In this document: piece after piece, positions 24,592-36,279 of the stretch
Layout of the letters: every line of letters starts with the position of its first letter
Position numbering within the stretch: position 1 is the stretch's first letter
Assembly: GCF_964204865.1 (NCBI RefSeq)
Contig: NC_135263.1
Coordinates: forward strand, 10,833,426-10,897,425
Source of the DNA: Styela clava
Taxonomy: Eukaryota; Chordata; Ascidiacea; Stolidobranchia; Styelidae
Length of the DNA stretch: 64,000 bases
Direction: 5' to 3'
Notes under the pieces: model-generated
What the model was told of the DNA's origin: nothing
The model's input: only the letters and a program-made list of their open reading frames with translations
The model's database searches: none
Translations under genes and position numbers: made by a program

Positions 24592-26200
24592 CTACAAAGC
24601 ATTCGATCCTTCTTCAATCTTTGCAAGTCGATTTGCCACAAATGTTGGAAATCTTCGTGATGTATTAATAATACCTAAAAGCACGGAAGTTGAGTCTGTC
24701 CAAAACAGTGACTCTATCTCTTCAAAGTCCAATTCACGTCTCAGGAATAAATCTAATTTAACTGCAAGAGCTGCAGCTGTCAACTCCAGTCGTGGTATTG
24801 AAACAGTTTTGATGGGTGCAAGTCGAGCTTTTCCTAAGAGAAAGGCAACATGAATCTTCCTAGTTTCATTTATCAGTCGCAAATATGATACAGTTCCATA
24901 AGCAACTGCAGAGCCATCTGCAAAATGGTGTATTTGACGAGTCACAATATTGCCAAAACCAGAAGGCGCAAAACATCTTTGCATGAATATATTCTCAAGT
25001 TCAAGAATATCTTCGAGCCATCTGTTCCACAATAATTTTTCACCATCCGATATTTCATCGTCCCATCCATAATTATTTCGACATAGCTGCTGCATCAGAA
25101 TCCTTGCTTTAAGTATTACAGGTGCCACTATTCCCATCGGGTCAAATATCGAACTGAGTACAGACAAAACCCCCCGTTTTGTTGCGGGTATTGATTTCAC
25201 ATTAACATTAAATCCAAAACAATCTTATTGGATATTCCACTTTATTCCGAGTACTCGATCGATCTTTTCAGGTTCTAAATTTACACTTAACGCAGTCTGC
25301 TCTGTCTTTAGCAGGAATCTCAGACAGAACTTCAGGATTGGAACTTTTCCACTTTGCTAAATGAAATCCTTTTTTCTCCAGCAATTTGTTCGTTTCTCGA
25401 ACAATATGAATTCCCTGGTCTACAGTAGATTCAGGTAATCACCAACATAAAAATTTCGCTCCACTCCTTTGACAACTTTTTCGTCAAATTCATCTTAATG
25501 ATCTTGAGCTGTCTTTTTCAGACTCCAATTAGCACAAAATGGAGATGAGACGCTACCAAATATGTGCCTGACCATAAAATATTCTGATGGATCCTGTGAC
25601 AAATCACCTCCAGGCCACCACATAGATCGCACTTTCACCTGATGGAACATTGCTTCGATGTCAGCCACCCTAGCTATTTCATGTTGTCTAAAGCGGAGAA
25701 GCGTTCCAAGTAGAGAATTTGCCGAATCCGGACCTCTCAATAGTTGGTCAAGGAAGTCCAATATTCATACAACGTGATGCAGCGTCAAAGACAACGCGTA
25801 CCTTGCCTGGCTTTTGTTCAGAAAACACAGGGTGATGAGGCAAGTACCAAACTGCACCTTTCCGGCCAACTTTATATTCATTCGGGATACGTTTTGCAAA
25901 TCCAAGACTAATATATTTCTCCATAGTATCACAGTACTTCTTTTTCAAAACAGGATCACTCTTCAATTTTCGTTCAATGTACTTTAAGCGTTTCATCGCA
26001 ACACTTCGATTATCTGGCAAATTAGGACATCCTGCTGGCTTCCATGGCAATGGTAACTGATAATGTCCGTCCACGATCTCACCTGAATATTCCATCAACT
26101 GCAATGCATATTTGTCTTCCTTAGACATTGATGAAATAGGCGACAGGGAAGCATCTTTAAAATCACTTTCCAACAAACTTTTGATTTGCTGACTCAGCAA
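24592..26200 (-). pseudogene. BEL/Pao reverse transcriptase and RNase H, broken
   Basis: The first piece (25748-26200) ends with the fingers-domain motif PGKVRVVFDAAS. The second (25495-25761) has VADIEAMFHQVKV, with the first catalytic Asp. The active-site box at 25438-25449 reads YVGD where the family has YVDD, so one catalytic Asp has become Gly. Frameshifts and stops follow. The last piece (24592-25200) has SSIFDPMGIVAPV, RNase H Asp in HHFADGS, Glu in IPRLELTAA and Asp in LFWTDST. This is the BEL/Pao type of RT-RNase H. It is inactive as read. Confidence 0.85.
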
Positions 26201-26215
26201 GTCTTCCTCTTCCTC

Positions 26216-26940
26216 TTAAACGCAATGAATGTGAACATCACTGTTTCTCTCGTGAGATAAAGCTGGTCCAACCAGTGACCATCCTAAAATGTATTTCTTC
26301 GCCGAAGGTTCATTGTGTTTCCCTCGTCTCTCATCCATTGTCCAAAACACTTTAGGGACATTTACCCCAATCATCAACATCACATCTTTACACGGCAGAG
26401 TAGGAATCTTCAATCCCTTTAAATGTGAATAATTTTGTACATCAAATTGTTCTTCATTAGCTTTTACAGGCAGTCTATTAACCGTTAGCACACAACACTC
26501 TCTCTACCATCAAGTGACTTTACAGTAAAATCAACCGCATAGCCATCTTGTGAGGTTGGTACAGCATTCACAGTTGTCAACGAAAACTGCGTTTTCTTGC
26601 CCCTCAACTTCAATAGATTAAGAAGTCGCCTACCACACAAGCAGGCAGTAGACTGAGTAGAACCTTCATCTAGGAATGCATATGTTTCTATTTCTCTCCT
26701 GTTAGCACAGATCTTGACAGGTACAATATTTAAAAAACATCCTGCTGAGATTTTTGAAGTCGCATATGCTTCAACTTTTGACTCATGCATACCAGCAGCA
26801 TTTCCTGTCAGGGTACATGTCTCTTGTTCTCTTCTGTGCAATAAAGTATTATGTTTCAACCTACACCCGTCAACAGTACAAGCAGGTGGTTTGCGGCAAT
26901 TTCTCGACATATGACCATGTACAAAACAATTGTCGCACAA
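26216..26940 (-). pseudogene. BEL/Pao zinc knuckle and aspartic protease, frameshifted
   Basis: The frame at 26485-26940 opens with a perfect CX2CX4HX4C knuckle (CDNCFVHGHMSRNC) followed by the BEL-typical KHNTLLH. It then has AFLDEGST, matching the catalytic D-x-G-S/T of the retropepsin-like A17 family. The overlapping frame at 26216-26491 continues with VMLMIGVNVPKVFW and YILGWSLVGP, a conserved block leading toward the RT. The two frames overlap by seven bases in different phases, so the polyprotein is interrupted just after the protease. Confidence 0.83.
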
Positions 26941-28831
26941 TCTTGCTTTCTAACAATCTTCAAGCGGTCACCGTTTGACTTCTGCAGGAATTCGTAACAG
27001 TCGACAAGTTTGTGTGACGTCTTCAAACATTCAGGACAGATATCTCTTCCCTTTTCAATATGTTTGCACTGGTAACACTGCTGTCAACAGCTGAAGTCAC
27101 AGCAGTAGAATGAGCGTGAATCTTTCGCCTATTCGATGATTGAAATCGTAAACGATATTGCTATTCTTGCTCCCTTCGAGCTCTCAAGGCTTTTCCATAA
27201 GGCGTATTTGCAGCAGCAGCCCTTTTCTTCATAAATCGAACAAGATCTCTAAATCTCACTTCTTCATCTTGTCCATCTAATTCTGCCACCGATTCTTCCC
27301 AGTTGTTCCGCAACTTGAGAGGAAGTCGTAATACGAGGGACAAAATAGTATTAAAATTGTCCAAATCCCCAAAATATTTCAAATGTGTCAAAATGACTAA
27401 ACATTCTAATGTTTGAGAAAGACGTAACAAGCCTTCGTTATCTCCAGGTTTCAACCATGGTCCATGGCAGTGCATAATCAGTTCCCTTGCATCACCTTCA
27501 CAGTATTGTACCAAATATGACAACTTTGTACTTGTATCATGTACTCTTCTATCAATATCCAGATTGAAGTTAGTGATAAACCGGACATATTCAGTCTCTA
27601 TTCTACTGAAATGCAATAATTCAGGTCAAGGTCTATCAATTCCGTCTTGCAACATAGATGCCATATTACCCAATAAACTTTCCACATTCGGCGATGATTG
27701 ATCGTGCGTGTTTCCTTGTTGTGGGATTTGTGCTTCTGTGTACGGAGATCGATTTAATGGTTTGTACCGATCAAGGTATATTCACATTCACCGCTTCTCT
27801 TATATTAACAGGAGAAGCAGGTCTTCTAACATTTAATACAGGATTTTCCACTCTGACTCGAGATTGTGACAACAAATCTGATGCTGGCAATTTAGCTCTC
27901 ACATCAGGAGGCTTTAATACTGGAACCACTATTTCATTCAACTCTTGGATTTGATTAGGTGAATGTGAACGAGACATATTTTCATATAATGACATACCTT
28001 CGCCTCCCTGAGAAGCATTTTCCCGTACATCGGCTGCTATACAGGCTGATTCATATGCATGCTGCAATTCCAAAAGCTTTGTTCCACTTTGAGCATCTTC
28101 TTCAATTTGTCTAGCTCTCATTTCGGCATCACGTTTAAGCTTTTCAGCCTTCATTTGAGCTTATCGCTCTTGGTTTTCTGCATTCTACATAGCTTCACGC
28201 TCCAGCCTCTTAGCATTTTCCATAGCTGCATGTTTGAGTCTTTGCGCTTCTTGCTCTAGCCTTTCAGCTTCAAGTTGGGCATCTAATTTCATTTTTTCTA
28301 CTGCCATTTTCGCATCATCTTCTCGCTTTTTTGCGGCATCCTTTTCTACTTGCTGCCAAATACTAGCATGAGCAAGTTCTCTGATGGCAATGGCTTCTGT
28401 ACGTTTAGTACTCGAACTTGAAATGGCACACGAGCCACGGGAACTTTTTCCAGAAATTATAGAACGTGCTTTAGGGCTATGTGTCGATGATTTATGGCCA
28501 TCAACGTCAGACATTTTGATCCAATCGCGTAATTGCACATTGAATTCTTGAAACTCGCGCAGTTCACACTAGAAAAATTCACTGACATTTCTCCGATTTC
28601 TTCAAAACGTAAAGTAGCCTACTCACATGAATTTCATGAGCATTTGAATACTCTGTGAACCGTTTGTCAATGTCAGCACTTTTCAACTCAACAAATCTAG
28701 ATTTTTGTAGTCTGACAGTATATATTTACGGTCTGACCGTCTGACATAAGTCTCTCAGGATCTTGATATAATTCCTTTATACGAGCACGTAACTCTTCTA
28801 AATTTGATTTTGAAACAGATTGCGCATCCAT
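26941..28831 (-). pseudogene. BEL/Pao gag, broken
   Basis: The likely start is the ATG at 28831 (MDAQSVSKSNLEELRARIKE). Next comes an alanine/glutamate/lysine-rich coiled-coil region (28185-28538 and 27771-28154, frames separated by a stop), then the DUF1759-type gag core at 27161-27616 (YLVQYCEGDARELI, ESVAELDG). A first CCHC knuckle (CPECLKTSHKLVDC) can be read near 27.0 kb, out of frame with its neighbours. This order is standard for BEL/Pao gag. Several indels and stops make it non-functional. Confidence 0.8.
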
Positions 28832-28950
28832 AATGTACAATCACAGTGCTCTTCAAACAATGTTCAACAGTAGGATGATTTCTTCAAATTTGACGATTTA
28901 CCGAACTCCTGCCGGCATTCGACGATACTCTATTTATACACTATCAAACG

Positions 28951-30590
28951 CAGTGGCGGCGCGTGGTCATTTTGACAACCGGGGCAAGCTACTGCGGGAC
29001 CAAGTCACCCCCATCTACGGAGACAGGATGAGCGCTATAAGTTCTCCCATCATTTTATGAGTATAAAAACCATTCCATCGGTAACAACCAATCGGCAAAA
29101 GCGACAATTTTTAACGATAAGAAAGTGTCTTTAAAACCGGTCCAAGTCAAGGGATTAATAAATATAGACATAGTTTATTTTGAAACCTCTTTCAAAAGGA
29201 AAGGCAATATTTACCAAGATAAATACAATGACATATTAACAGAAACTTCGAAAAAGCAGACAAAACCTAAAATAAGGTTTAAAACGTTACTATGAAGAAA
29301 GGAAAGGTAATGCAAAGATAAGGACATGCGTCGCTCACTCATAGATATATATGCTGCTAGACTTCTACTGCTTGAACATATATGCAACACGCCGCGGTTT
29401 CTTGGAAGCAAAATGCTCAATAACGCGCTGATTAAAGTCATGCATCCCAGAAATAACGTCTCTGTGAATGGATAAAAAAGCCAAGGAATTTATTCTATCT
29501 TGCTTCATTGTGTTTCTGAGATACGTTTTAATACGCTTCAGCGTGCTGAATGTTCGCTCTGCGTCGGCGGAAGAAATAAGCGTCGTCAAAATGATGTCCA
29601 GAAATTTTGCAGACGCCGCAAAGGTAGTTACTAGAGTGTTATCTATGAGGAACCCATAGAGCGCGCAAGTTGATGTGATGTTCAAAAAAGTTTGATTGGT
29701 GTATATACATCGCAATTCATTTTCCAATTTACCCACGTTTATCATGGGGTAAAATTTGGAGACAGTACAGTCACAGCATTCTTTTGCAGACAAAATCAAA
29801 CGCTGCGTTGTTTGCCCGCGGCGTAAAGAAGCACTCCATGTGTCGTCGTATTTTATTGTTTCCCGGATACGAGATACAGCATCGCAGAAGTCTGAAATAC
29901 ACGACTGCACAGACGCTCCATCCATTAGTCTTGACTGAAATGCGCCGTATAATACATCCACGTGATGGAATATTGTGGAGAAAAAAGCGAGAAAAAATGA
30001 AAACTCACCATCTTCTAGCAGACGCTTTAGACCTGCCGCCTCCCTCACAGAGCGTTCGTCCCAAACCGGAGAGCTCTGAATGCCATTGAAACACTCAATG
30101 AGCTCAGACCTAATTTCGGACACGCCCTGCACCACGCGTGATTGGAAGTTCCAACGTGTTGGTGCACAAGCTGGTAGACGGCGGCTACATATCTGGCGAA
30201 GGAGGTCAGAGCGCTTCGGCGAAACGAAAAAAAAATGAAGAAAACCCCGAAACATTTGCAAAAAATATTCGGACGAGAGGGGTATCAAGACACATATTTT
30301 TAATAACGAGGTTAAATTGGTGTGCATAACAATGTAAAAAGCATGAGGAAAATCTTCTTTTATATAAACTTGAACACCATGTTTCGACCCACTCATGACT
30401 GCCGCGCCGTCATAAGTTTGAGCTATCAATTTTGACTTCGCGTTGTAAGGCTGTAACACTTCTTTCAGTACAGCCGATATCCCGCAAGTCGTGCGATCAA
30501 CGATTGGTACAAAGCCTACAATATTTTTTATTATACCGAAAAAACAACCGGGGCATTGCCCCGGTTGGCCCTATTGACGCGCCGCCACTG
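28951..30590 (-). mobile_element. hAT element in the BEL leader
   Basis: The ends are CAGTGGCGGCGCGT (28951-28964) and its reverse complement ending in CACTG at 30590. A second matching block AACCGGGGCA lies about 30 bases in from each end. It separates about 120 bp of BEL leader on the gag side from 37 bp next to the LTR. TCAAACG occurs directly left of the element and again three bases beyond its right end, which may be a decayed 8-bp target duplication. At 1.64 kb it is too short for a full hAT and holds only the C-terminal part of a transposase. Confidence 0.85.
29365..30459 (-). pseudogene. hAT transposase C-terminal fragment, ZMYM1-like
   Basis: 364-codon frame. Near the start, AQTYDGAAVMSG is the RNase H-like catalytic Asp block of hAT transposases. 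CAPTRWNFQSRVVQ fits the region before the insertion domain. The C-terminus has SSADAERTFSTLKRIKTYLR and NSLAFLSIHRD, the hAT dimerisation region. This pattern is that of the TTF/ZMYM1-type hAT group. The N-terminal zinc finger and first half of the protein are missing, because the element's end is only 131 bases upstream. It is an internally deleted derivative, not a host ZMYM1 gene. Confidence 0.88.
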
Positions 30591-30627
30591 AATTCAAACG
30601 TTATATGCATAAATTCGATAACTTTAA

Positions 30628-31250
30628 TGTAACAGCCGTTCTTTGTGACCTGGACGACACCGACTGCACACTAGATATTTATTAACAGTTCAACAACGCG
30701 GTCTTTCAAGCCCCAAGTTTGTATCTTCAATCCAGAAAATCACACAACTTGAAGTATACAGTTGACACGGTTATCTTAATACAAACGTAAAAGCATATCA
30801 ATACAAAATACAATAATTGAACACAATTCGGCCTTTAGAAAGCCTACTCAAATTTATGAACACATTTATCAAACATAGTCAATTAACATGGTAACCAAAT
30901 TACTAAATAACTTGCAGCCTTAAAGTCAGAAAGAGTTACAAATTATAACATACCGAATTTGTCTGCTATTCCAGGCTTAAATTATCATAAGTTGAACATG
31001 AAATCATTCGTCAATGAAATCCGAACAAATCCATTAAATAAACTGTAACTGTAAAAACAATCACAAAGGCAATCTAATGCTCATATAAACATCCCTAACT
31101 AGGCCTATGTGGAACAGCCATATTCTACAATATTTAATCGTCCTACTGTCAAAACAGAAAGTCGAGGTCGCTGAAAAATTTTAACTTATTTACAAATTAC
31201 AACGAAACGTGCGCCATTCTCTGCAAAAGTAAAGCGTTATTTAAAGAAAA
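30628..31250 (-). repeat. BEL/Pao 5' LTR, proximal part
   Basis: Matches 21923-22546 of the other LTR from TGTAACAGCC through GCGCCATTCTCTGCAAAAGT. It then stops at a T-run where the LINE's poly(A) tail begins. No tRNA-complementary primer site starting TGG is visible in the leader directly beside it (30591-30627). Confidence 0.9.
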
Positions 31251-31685
31251 TTTTTTTTTTTTTGCCAAATTAAATTCCAGAGTTAATATGACATTATTAA
31301 ATTATATTTTTTTTAAGCCAATTATATTGTCAATTTTTTTTTTTTGGAAAACAATTGCATGCATTAAGTTCCGATTAGTTGAAAAGGAATAAAACAGTTG
31401 TATAAGCAATTAATTTTACGTATGATATCCAATGTTGATAATCCAGTATTCGTCATATATCCATTTGTATTGAACATTGTCCACATTTCATCAAAGGCAT
31501 ATCATTATAATGTACATATAGAGAACTTGCACGGGTCACGTGACTTTGTTACTGGACGGCAATGAAACAAAAACGTCCATTTGGCTCCTGTCAGTTGCAA
31601 GTCGGATTATACGTTTCCGTTTTGTTTGGCTGTTGAAAATGGTTATTTCGTATTGTTCCGTTGGCTGTACGTATAGTATAGAGTC

Positions 31686-33849
31686 CAGTGGTTCCCAAAC
31701 TCTTTGTACAATCGCCCCTCTATAGTAGTTTATTCAACTTCATCGCCCCCCAAGACTACAAAAAAATGTAAAGTCAGAAACGAATATATTACAGACCAAA
31801 TAAGACGACAAATCATAGTTTATGGTGTGTTTTAATGAGATGGATGAGCTTGGTGCTTTTTAGCGAGTTTTTCATTATTTGGAGACATTCTCGTCAGACA
31901 CAAACCAAAATCACCCCGTTTACTGATGGAAAGGCGATTTCGTTGTTTTGATAGCAATAATAGCACGGCTGAAAACCCCTTTTTCACCATATAAGAGGTC
32001 GGAAGTGAAAGAATCCAGGGTTCTCTTCAAAAACCTCCGTGTACTTGCCCTGTAGCATTTAACTCCCTCAATATTCACCCCATTGCACATTGAAATAATG
32101 AAAACAAAGTTAATTTTCCCAAAATTATAATATTAATTTTCGTACAACTCATTCATCCCTACAGCCTGATGACCTGCACCGAAATACATGATATATAACG
32201 ATCTTCGGTAAAATTCATCCTCAATTCTTCATCCGAGGCCTCCACATACCTATCACCATTCCATAGAATAAAAATCAGCCTTTGTTTTAGATTCGTGGAC
32301 TCGGATGTGAAAAAAATCGTGACTGACTATCGACTACGGCCCAGGGGTCGGCAAATTTTATGTTGCTCACGGGACAAAATTAAGGGTTGCTAGTCTTTGC
32401 GGGTCGCATATATTTTTTGAAAGTTAAAAATGGAACAGCGCGCAAAAACTGCGACACGACAAATCATGAACTCAGCTCAGTCGTCTTATTAAAAAATTAT
32501 TACAATGACATTTAGTGTGACACTGTCTTGTTGCTGCATCAAGCTTGATAGCTTTACGACGCCAAGATTGGAACATTTTCTAAATGGGCATCACTAATCC
32601 TAGTTCTTTGCTTGTTCTTTGTAATGTTCAATTTCGAAAATAATTGTTTGCACAAATATGTACCTCCGAACATCGAAGTGAATATTTTCGCATGGTTTGT
32701 GAAATATTGCTAAAGATTTTTTTAAGGAGATACATTCTTACAAAAATTAAGCAGTGATGAATTTCTCGAATAGAATATGAATTTTATTTCCTTATTGCAT
32801 TGCAATATATTTGAATATTTACTGCGATATTGAACCCCTGCACTTAGCATCAACTTTTCTGCGTGTTGCCATTTGTCTAATTATAATTAAATTGTAGGCT
32901 CGTTAAACTAGCTGTTCACTAAATTGCTAGGATATAATATAATTTTGTGTAATTTTTTATAAACGTGTCTCACGATGAATTCTGTTACGTAAAAAATGTA
33001 ATTTACTCCTCGAGCGTAGATTATAAATAAAATTGATTTATCGTCAAAACCGGAGTTTTGTCTGTATAATGAATGTTTCCCCGGGCATAGACTTCCATGT
33101 TTACTTCGTGACATTGGCCAATCAGCAAGATGCAAAAATAAACTTACGGTAACAATGCCCACTTTCGCATCCGCTCAGACACTTTTCTCACTCAGACAGA
33201 TTTTCAGGCGTGGTCGTAAACATTACACCTCATTTTCGCATTTTTGAATTCTATTTGTTAATTTTTAGTTGTTTTTCGGAAATTTAAATATAATGCAGAT
33301 AATTCAATGATCACTTTGTTTTCCTAGGAGTTTCAGTTTAATTCCAGTAATCAAAAATTAGTGTAGAAATAGCTGTGATAGACTAGGCTAAAATTCTTTA
33401 CCGGTACTTTTAAAAACATGTATGAATTAGAATGATAGTTTGAAACAAATACCTCATTTTACAGGCGACAACTCGCAAAACCACTCTTAAATAAGCACCG
33501 AAAATTTTAAAATGGTAAAGTATAGAGAGAATTTTTCGGGTTCAAAGGTGGGGAAAGCCCATTCAGTGAAGCGTCCCGGGCCAGATCATTTTACTCCGGC
33601 CGTATTTTGCCGACTACTGGGTTTCGCAAACTACCGTACCTTACTGCGGATACTAGTCCAGCAATCCTTTCGCGTGTGATAATCGTCCATGTGAATCAAA
33701 CCTACGAAAGAACGCAGACTACAGTAATCAAGTACACGATGGGCTGAACAAAAACACGTTTCGCGAAATCGCCCCCTTCGACTTTTTCGCCCCCCTCTGT
33801 GTCGTTTTCGCCCACCGGGGGGAGATATCGCCCACTTTGGGAATCACTG
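31686..33849. mobile_element. hAT-like element inserted in the THAP left arm
   Basis: The ends are CAGTGGTTCCCAAACT (31686) and TTTGGGAATCACTG (ending 33849), inverted with two or three mismatches. Both subterminal regions are rich in ATCGCCCC/TCGCCCCCC runs. The uninterrupted right arm shows the original site as GTATAGTATAGACAAC. The left junction has GTATAGAG two bases before the end and the right has GTATAGAC, so an 8-bp target duplication with one mismatch is likely. No transposase frame is seen. Confidence 0.78.
32342..33619. mobile_element. Possible further hAT-like element nested within
   Basis: Starts CAGGGGTCGGCAAA (32342) and ends TTTTGCCGACTACTG (33619), inverted repeats with two mismatches. 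No matching 8-bp flanks were found, so it could instead be part of the enclosing element. Its right half (about 33190-33600) is related to a repeat in GalNAc-transferase intron 3 (58890-59270), which shows this stretch is a dispersed repeat. Confidence 0.5.
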
Positions 33850-34249
33850 GTATAGACAACGAAATGGATCTTCAGTTATATTCCACTGTTTTCAAAAGAT
33901 CCGGAACGTCGCGCAATGTGGATATCATCCATTGGCAGGACTGCTGGGTGTCAAGTCCAGAAGCCATCTCACTTGTGTTTCACTGTTTGCGGACAGCACT
34001 TCGTTGATGGTGAGTCATCATGTGCCGTTATCAAATTTTTAAATATTCATAAGCTCCCTCATTTCAATGGAAAGCAGATGACAAACTACTGTTATTGGTA
34101 GGCTTAGGCGTAGGCCTACTTGCAGACTTGACTCGTGTAAGGTATTAATCAATAATTGCCATTAGGTATTGTTTTCCTAGTTAGCAGGTAATCTATCAGT
34201 AAGTGTGAAAAGTTGAATAGATAACTAATGTTTAACGCCAGTGCTAAGG

Positions 34250-34420
34250 CAAAAAATAACCAGAATTCAATTGAATTCTCCATCTAAGAATACGCTCGCC
34301 ACCGCATCTCTGATCCCCCTGGGAGTTTCACAGGTTCCAATCCCATGCGGGGATAGTTATGTGCGAGGGGATTGCAGCTCTCCTCCCACTGAGGGTGGTT
34401 CACACGACCGCTGGTCGATT
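34250..34420. repeat. tRNA-like/SINE-like block in the fold-back arms
   Basis: CAGGTTCCAATCCCATG at about 34329 resembles an RNA polymerase III B box (GGTTCNANNCC). It is followed by a GAGGGGATTGCAGCTCTCC and CACTGAGGGTGGTTCAC block. The inverted copy near 35900-36010 keeps the same layout (B box reading GGTTTCAATCC). No good A box and no tRNA cloverleaf were found, so this may be a SINE fragment captured by the arm. Confidence 0.3.
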
Positions 34421-36279
34421 ACGACATCTCCCACCATCCAGTATATGCTTCTAAAACAAATAACTGGCTAAGTAATCCCGACATAGAATGGTAATCGTGC
34501 GACGTAGCACCTTGCAATATGTCCCCAACCACAGATAAATTCTATCATGAAAACTTTTAAAATTGGAAGAAATCTTCATTAATGGTCAGAAGGTGTTGTC
34601 TGATTGTTTTGTTAGTTAGCAGGTAATTTATTACTGATCTGATACACAAACTTGGTAGTGTTGGCACTGTCAAATGATGATTAGTGTTTAATTTATTTTC
34701 AGGAAAAAAGGAAGATAACCCATTATCAGCTGCTTATATGTCCCATCGATATTTGAATTTTCGCCATCCCCAGAGAGGAAGAGAATAGTTAGAAAAAGGG
34801 GGATTTTGAAGAAAGGCAAAAAGCAGGACCATTTCAACAAATTCTGTTAACTTGCATGCGTTGCAATGTTAACTTGCAGTTGTTAGCATAAACATTTAAT
34901 GTATCTTTCGACTAGACCTACCACACTTTAAAAAAGCCTCCTACACCCCTTTTCACTAGAACCATAATACTGTAAAATATTTGATAGAAATTACCCCCGA
35001 GGCATCATATCTTCCATTTGAAAGGGCTGTCGAGGCAGATACATTTTTTACTCTAAATTATGGAATGTTACTTCCAGGTTATCTAATCCTTGCTCATAGA
35101 TATCTTGAGGTTAGTGACTCCAACTGACCCATGCATGCCACACTGAAAATTCTCTTGTGTACCCATAAAATAAGGCTGTTGGAGCCTTCAGACCTTGAAA
35201 ACAGTCGAATCTGAGCACGATGGATTCATGTGAAACACGTAATATGCATTTAGAAGCAAAAATATCCCATCCTGAGCAGCACCGATCCACAACCTCCTGC
35301 CTATGGAATCAAAACATTAGACAAATTGGTGTACTGTGCGCATTCACAAATCTTTGCGAATCAAGTGTGCCTTTTGACTAAAGAAAATTTAGCATTGAAA
35401 TGGTCAATCTCAATATCAACCTAGTATCTGCAGACAAAACCAATTGTTTTTTAAAAATACATTTTTGATGTGCTTTATTTTTCAAATATAATCAATATAT
35501 AATTTATAATTACTGTAAAGTGTGTGATATATTTGGTACCATGAATACCATTTGCAAATTAGCTTGGGTTACACCCCTCTCAAATAAAAGTCATATCTCA
35601 TAATATTCCATCTATATCTATTCCATGGTCGCACCCATATCTGTAAGATAATGGATACAGATAGATTTTTCATAAAATCTAACGATCAAGGAGTGCGAAA
35701 TTTAGGTCCATATCCCACCACAGCCACTAGTCGTAAATGAATTTGATTCCGGGTAGCATATCTTTTTTACCAATGCACACAATAAAAAGACATTTTGGAT
35801 CAGTTGTACAAGCACCATTAGGATAGGATTTATCTGGGGGGAGCCAGTTATTTGTTTTCAGAAGCATGGACTTGGATGGTGGGGAATGGTCGTAACCGAT
35901 CAGCGGTCATGTGAACCACCCTCAGTGGGAATAGAGCTGCAATCCTCTCGCATCCTCTCTGGGATTGAAACCTGTGAAACTCCCAGGGTGATCAGAGATG
36001 CGGGGGGAGCGTATTCCTAGATGGCGAATTCAATTGAATTCTTGTTATTTTTTGCATGACCACTGGTGTTAAACTTTATTTATCTATTCAATAGATTACC
36101 TGCTAATTAGGGAAACAATACCTTATAGCAATTGATTATTAATTCCTTACTGTCTTACACAAGTCAAGTCTGCAACTGCAAGTAGGCCTACTAATAACAG
36201 TAGTTTGTCATCTGCTTTCCATTGAAATGAGGAAGCTTGTGAATATTTAAAGAAATTGATAACAGCACACTATCACCAC

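Larger units (their letters stand above)
31650..34009 (+). pseudogene. THAP-domain exon, left arm, split by a hAT insert
   Basis: Before the insert the frame gives YCSVGCTY, with the first two zinc-binding Cys. After it (from 33850) comes SKDPERRAMWISSIGR, then SHLCFTVCGQHFVDG, giving the final C-x2-H of the C2CH zinc site. GTGAGT, a canonical splice donor, directly follows at 34010. An acceptor at 34701-34702 leads in frame to KKEDNPLSAAYMSHRY, typical of the segment after a THAP HFVDG. A stop occurs about 30 codons into that exon. The hAT insertion at 31686-33849 and frame irregularities make it non-coding as it stands. Confidence 0.75.

Noticed and set aside
24413-24853. 146-codon plus-strand frame within the BEL element
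   Set aside because: It is the antisense shadow of the minus-strand RNase H region.
34320-34350. tRNA gene at the B-box-like motif
   Set aside because: No A box, no cloverleaf and no acceptor stem could be formed.
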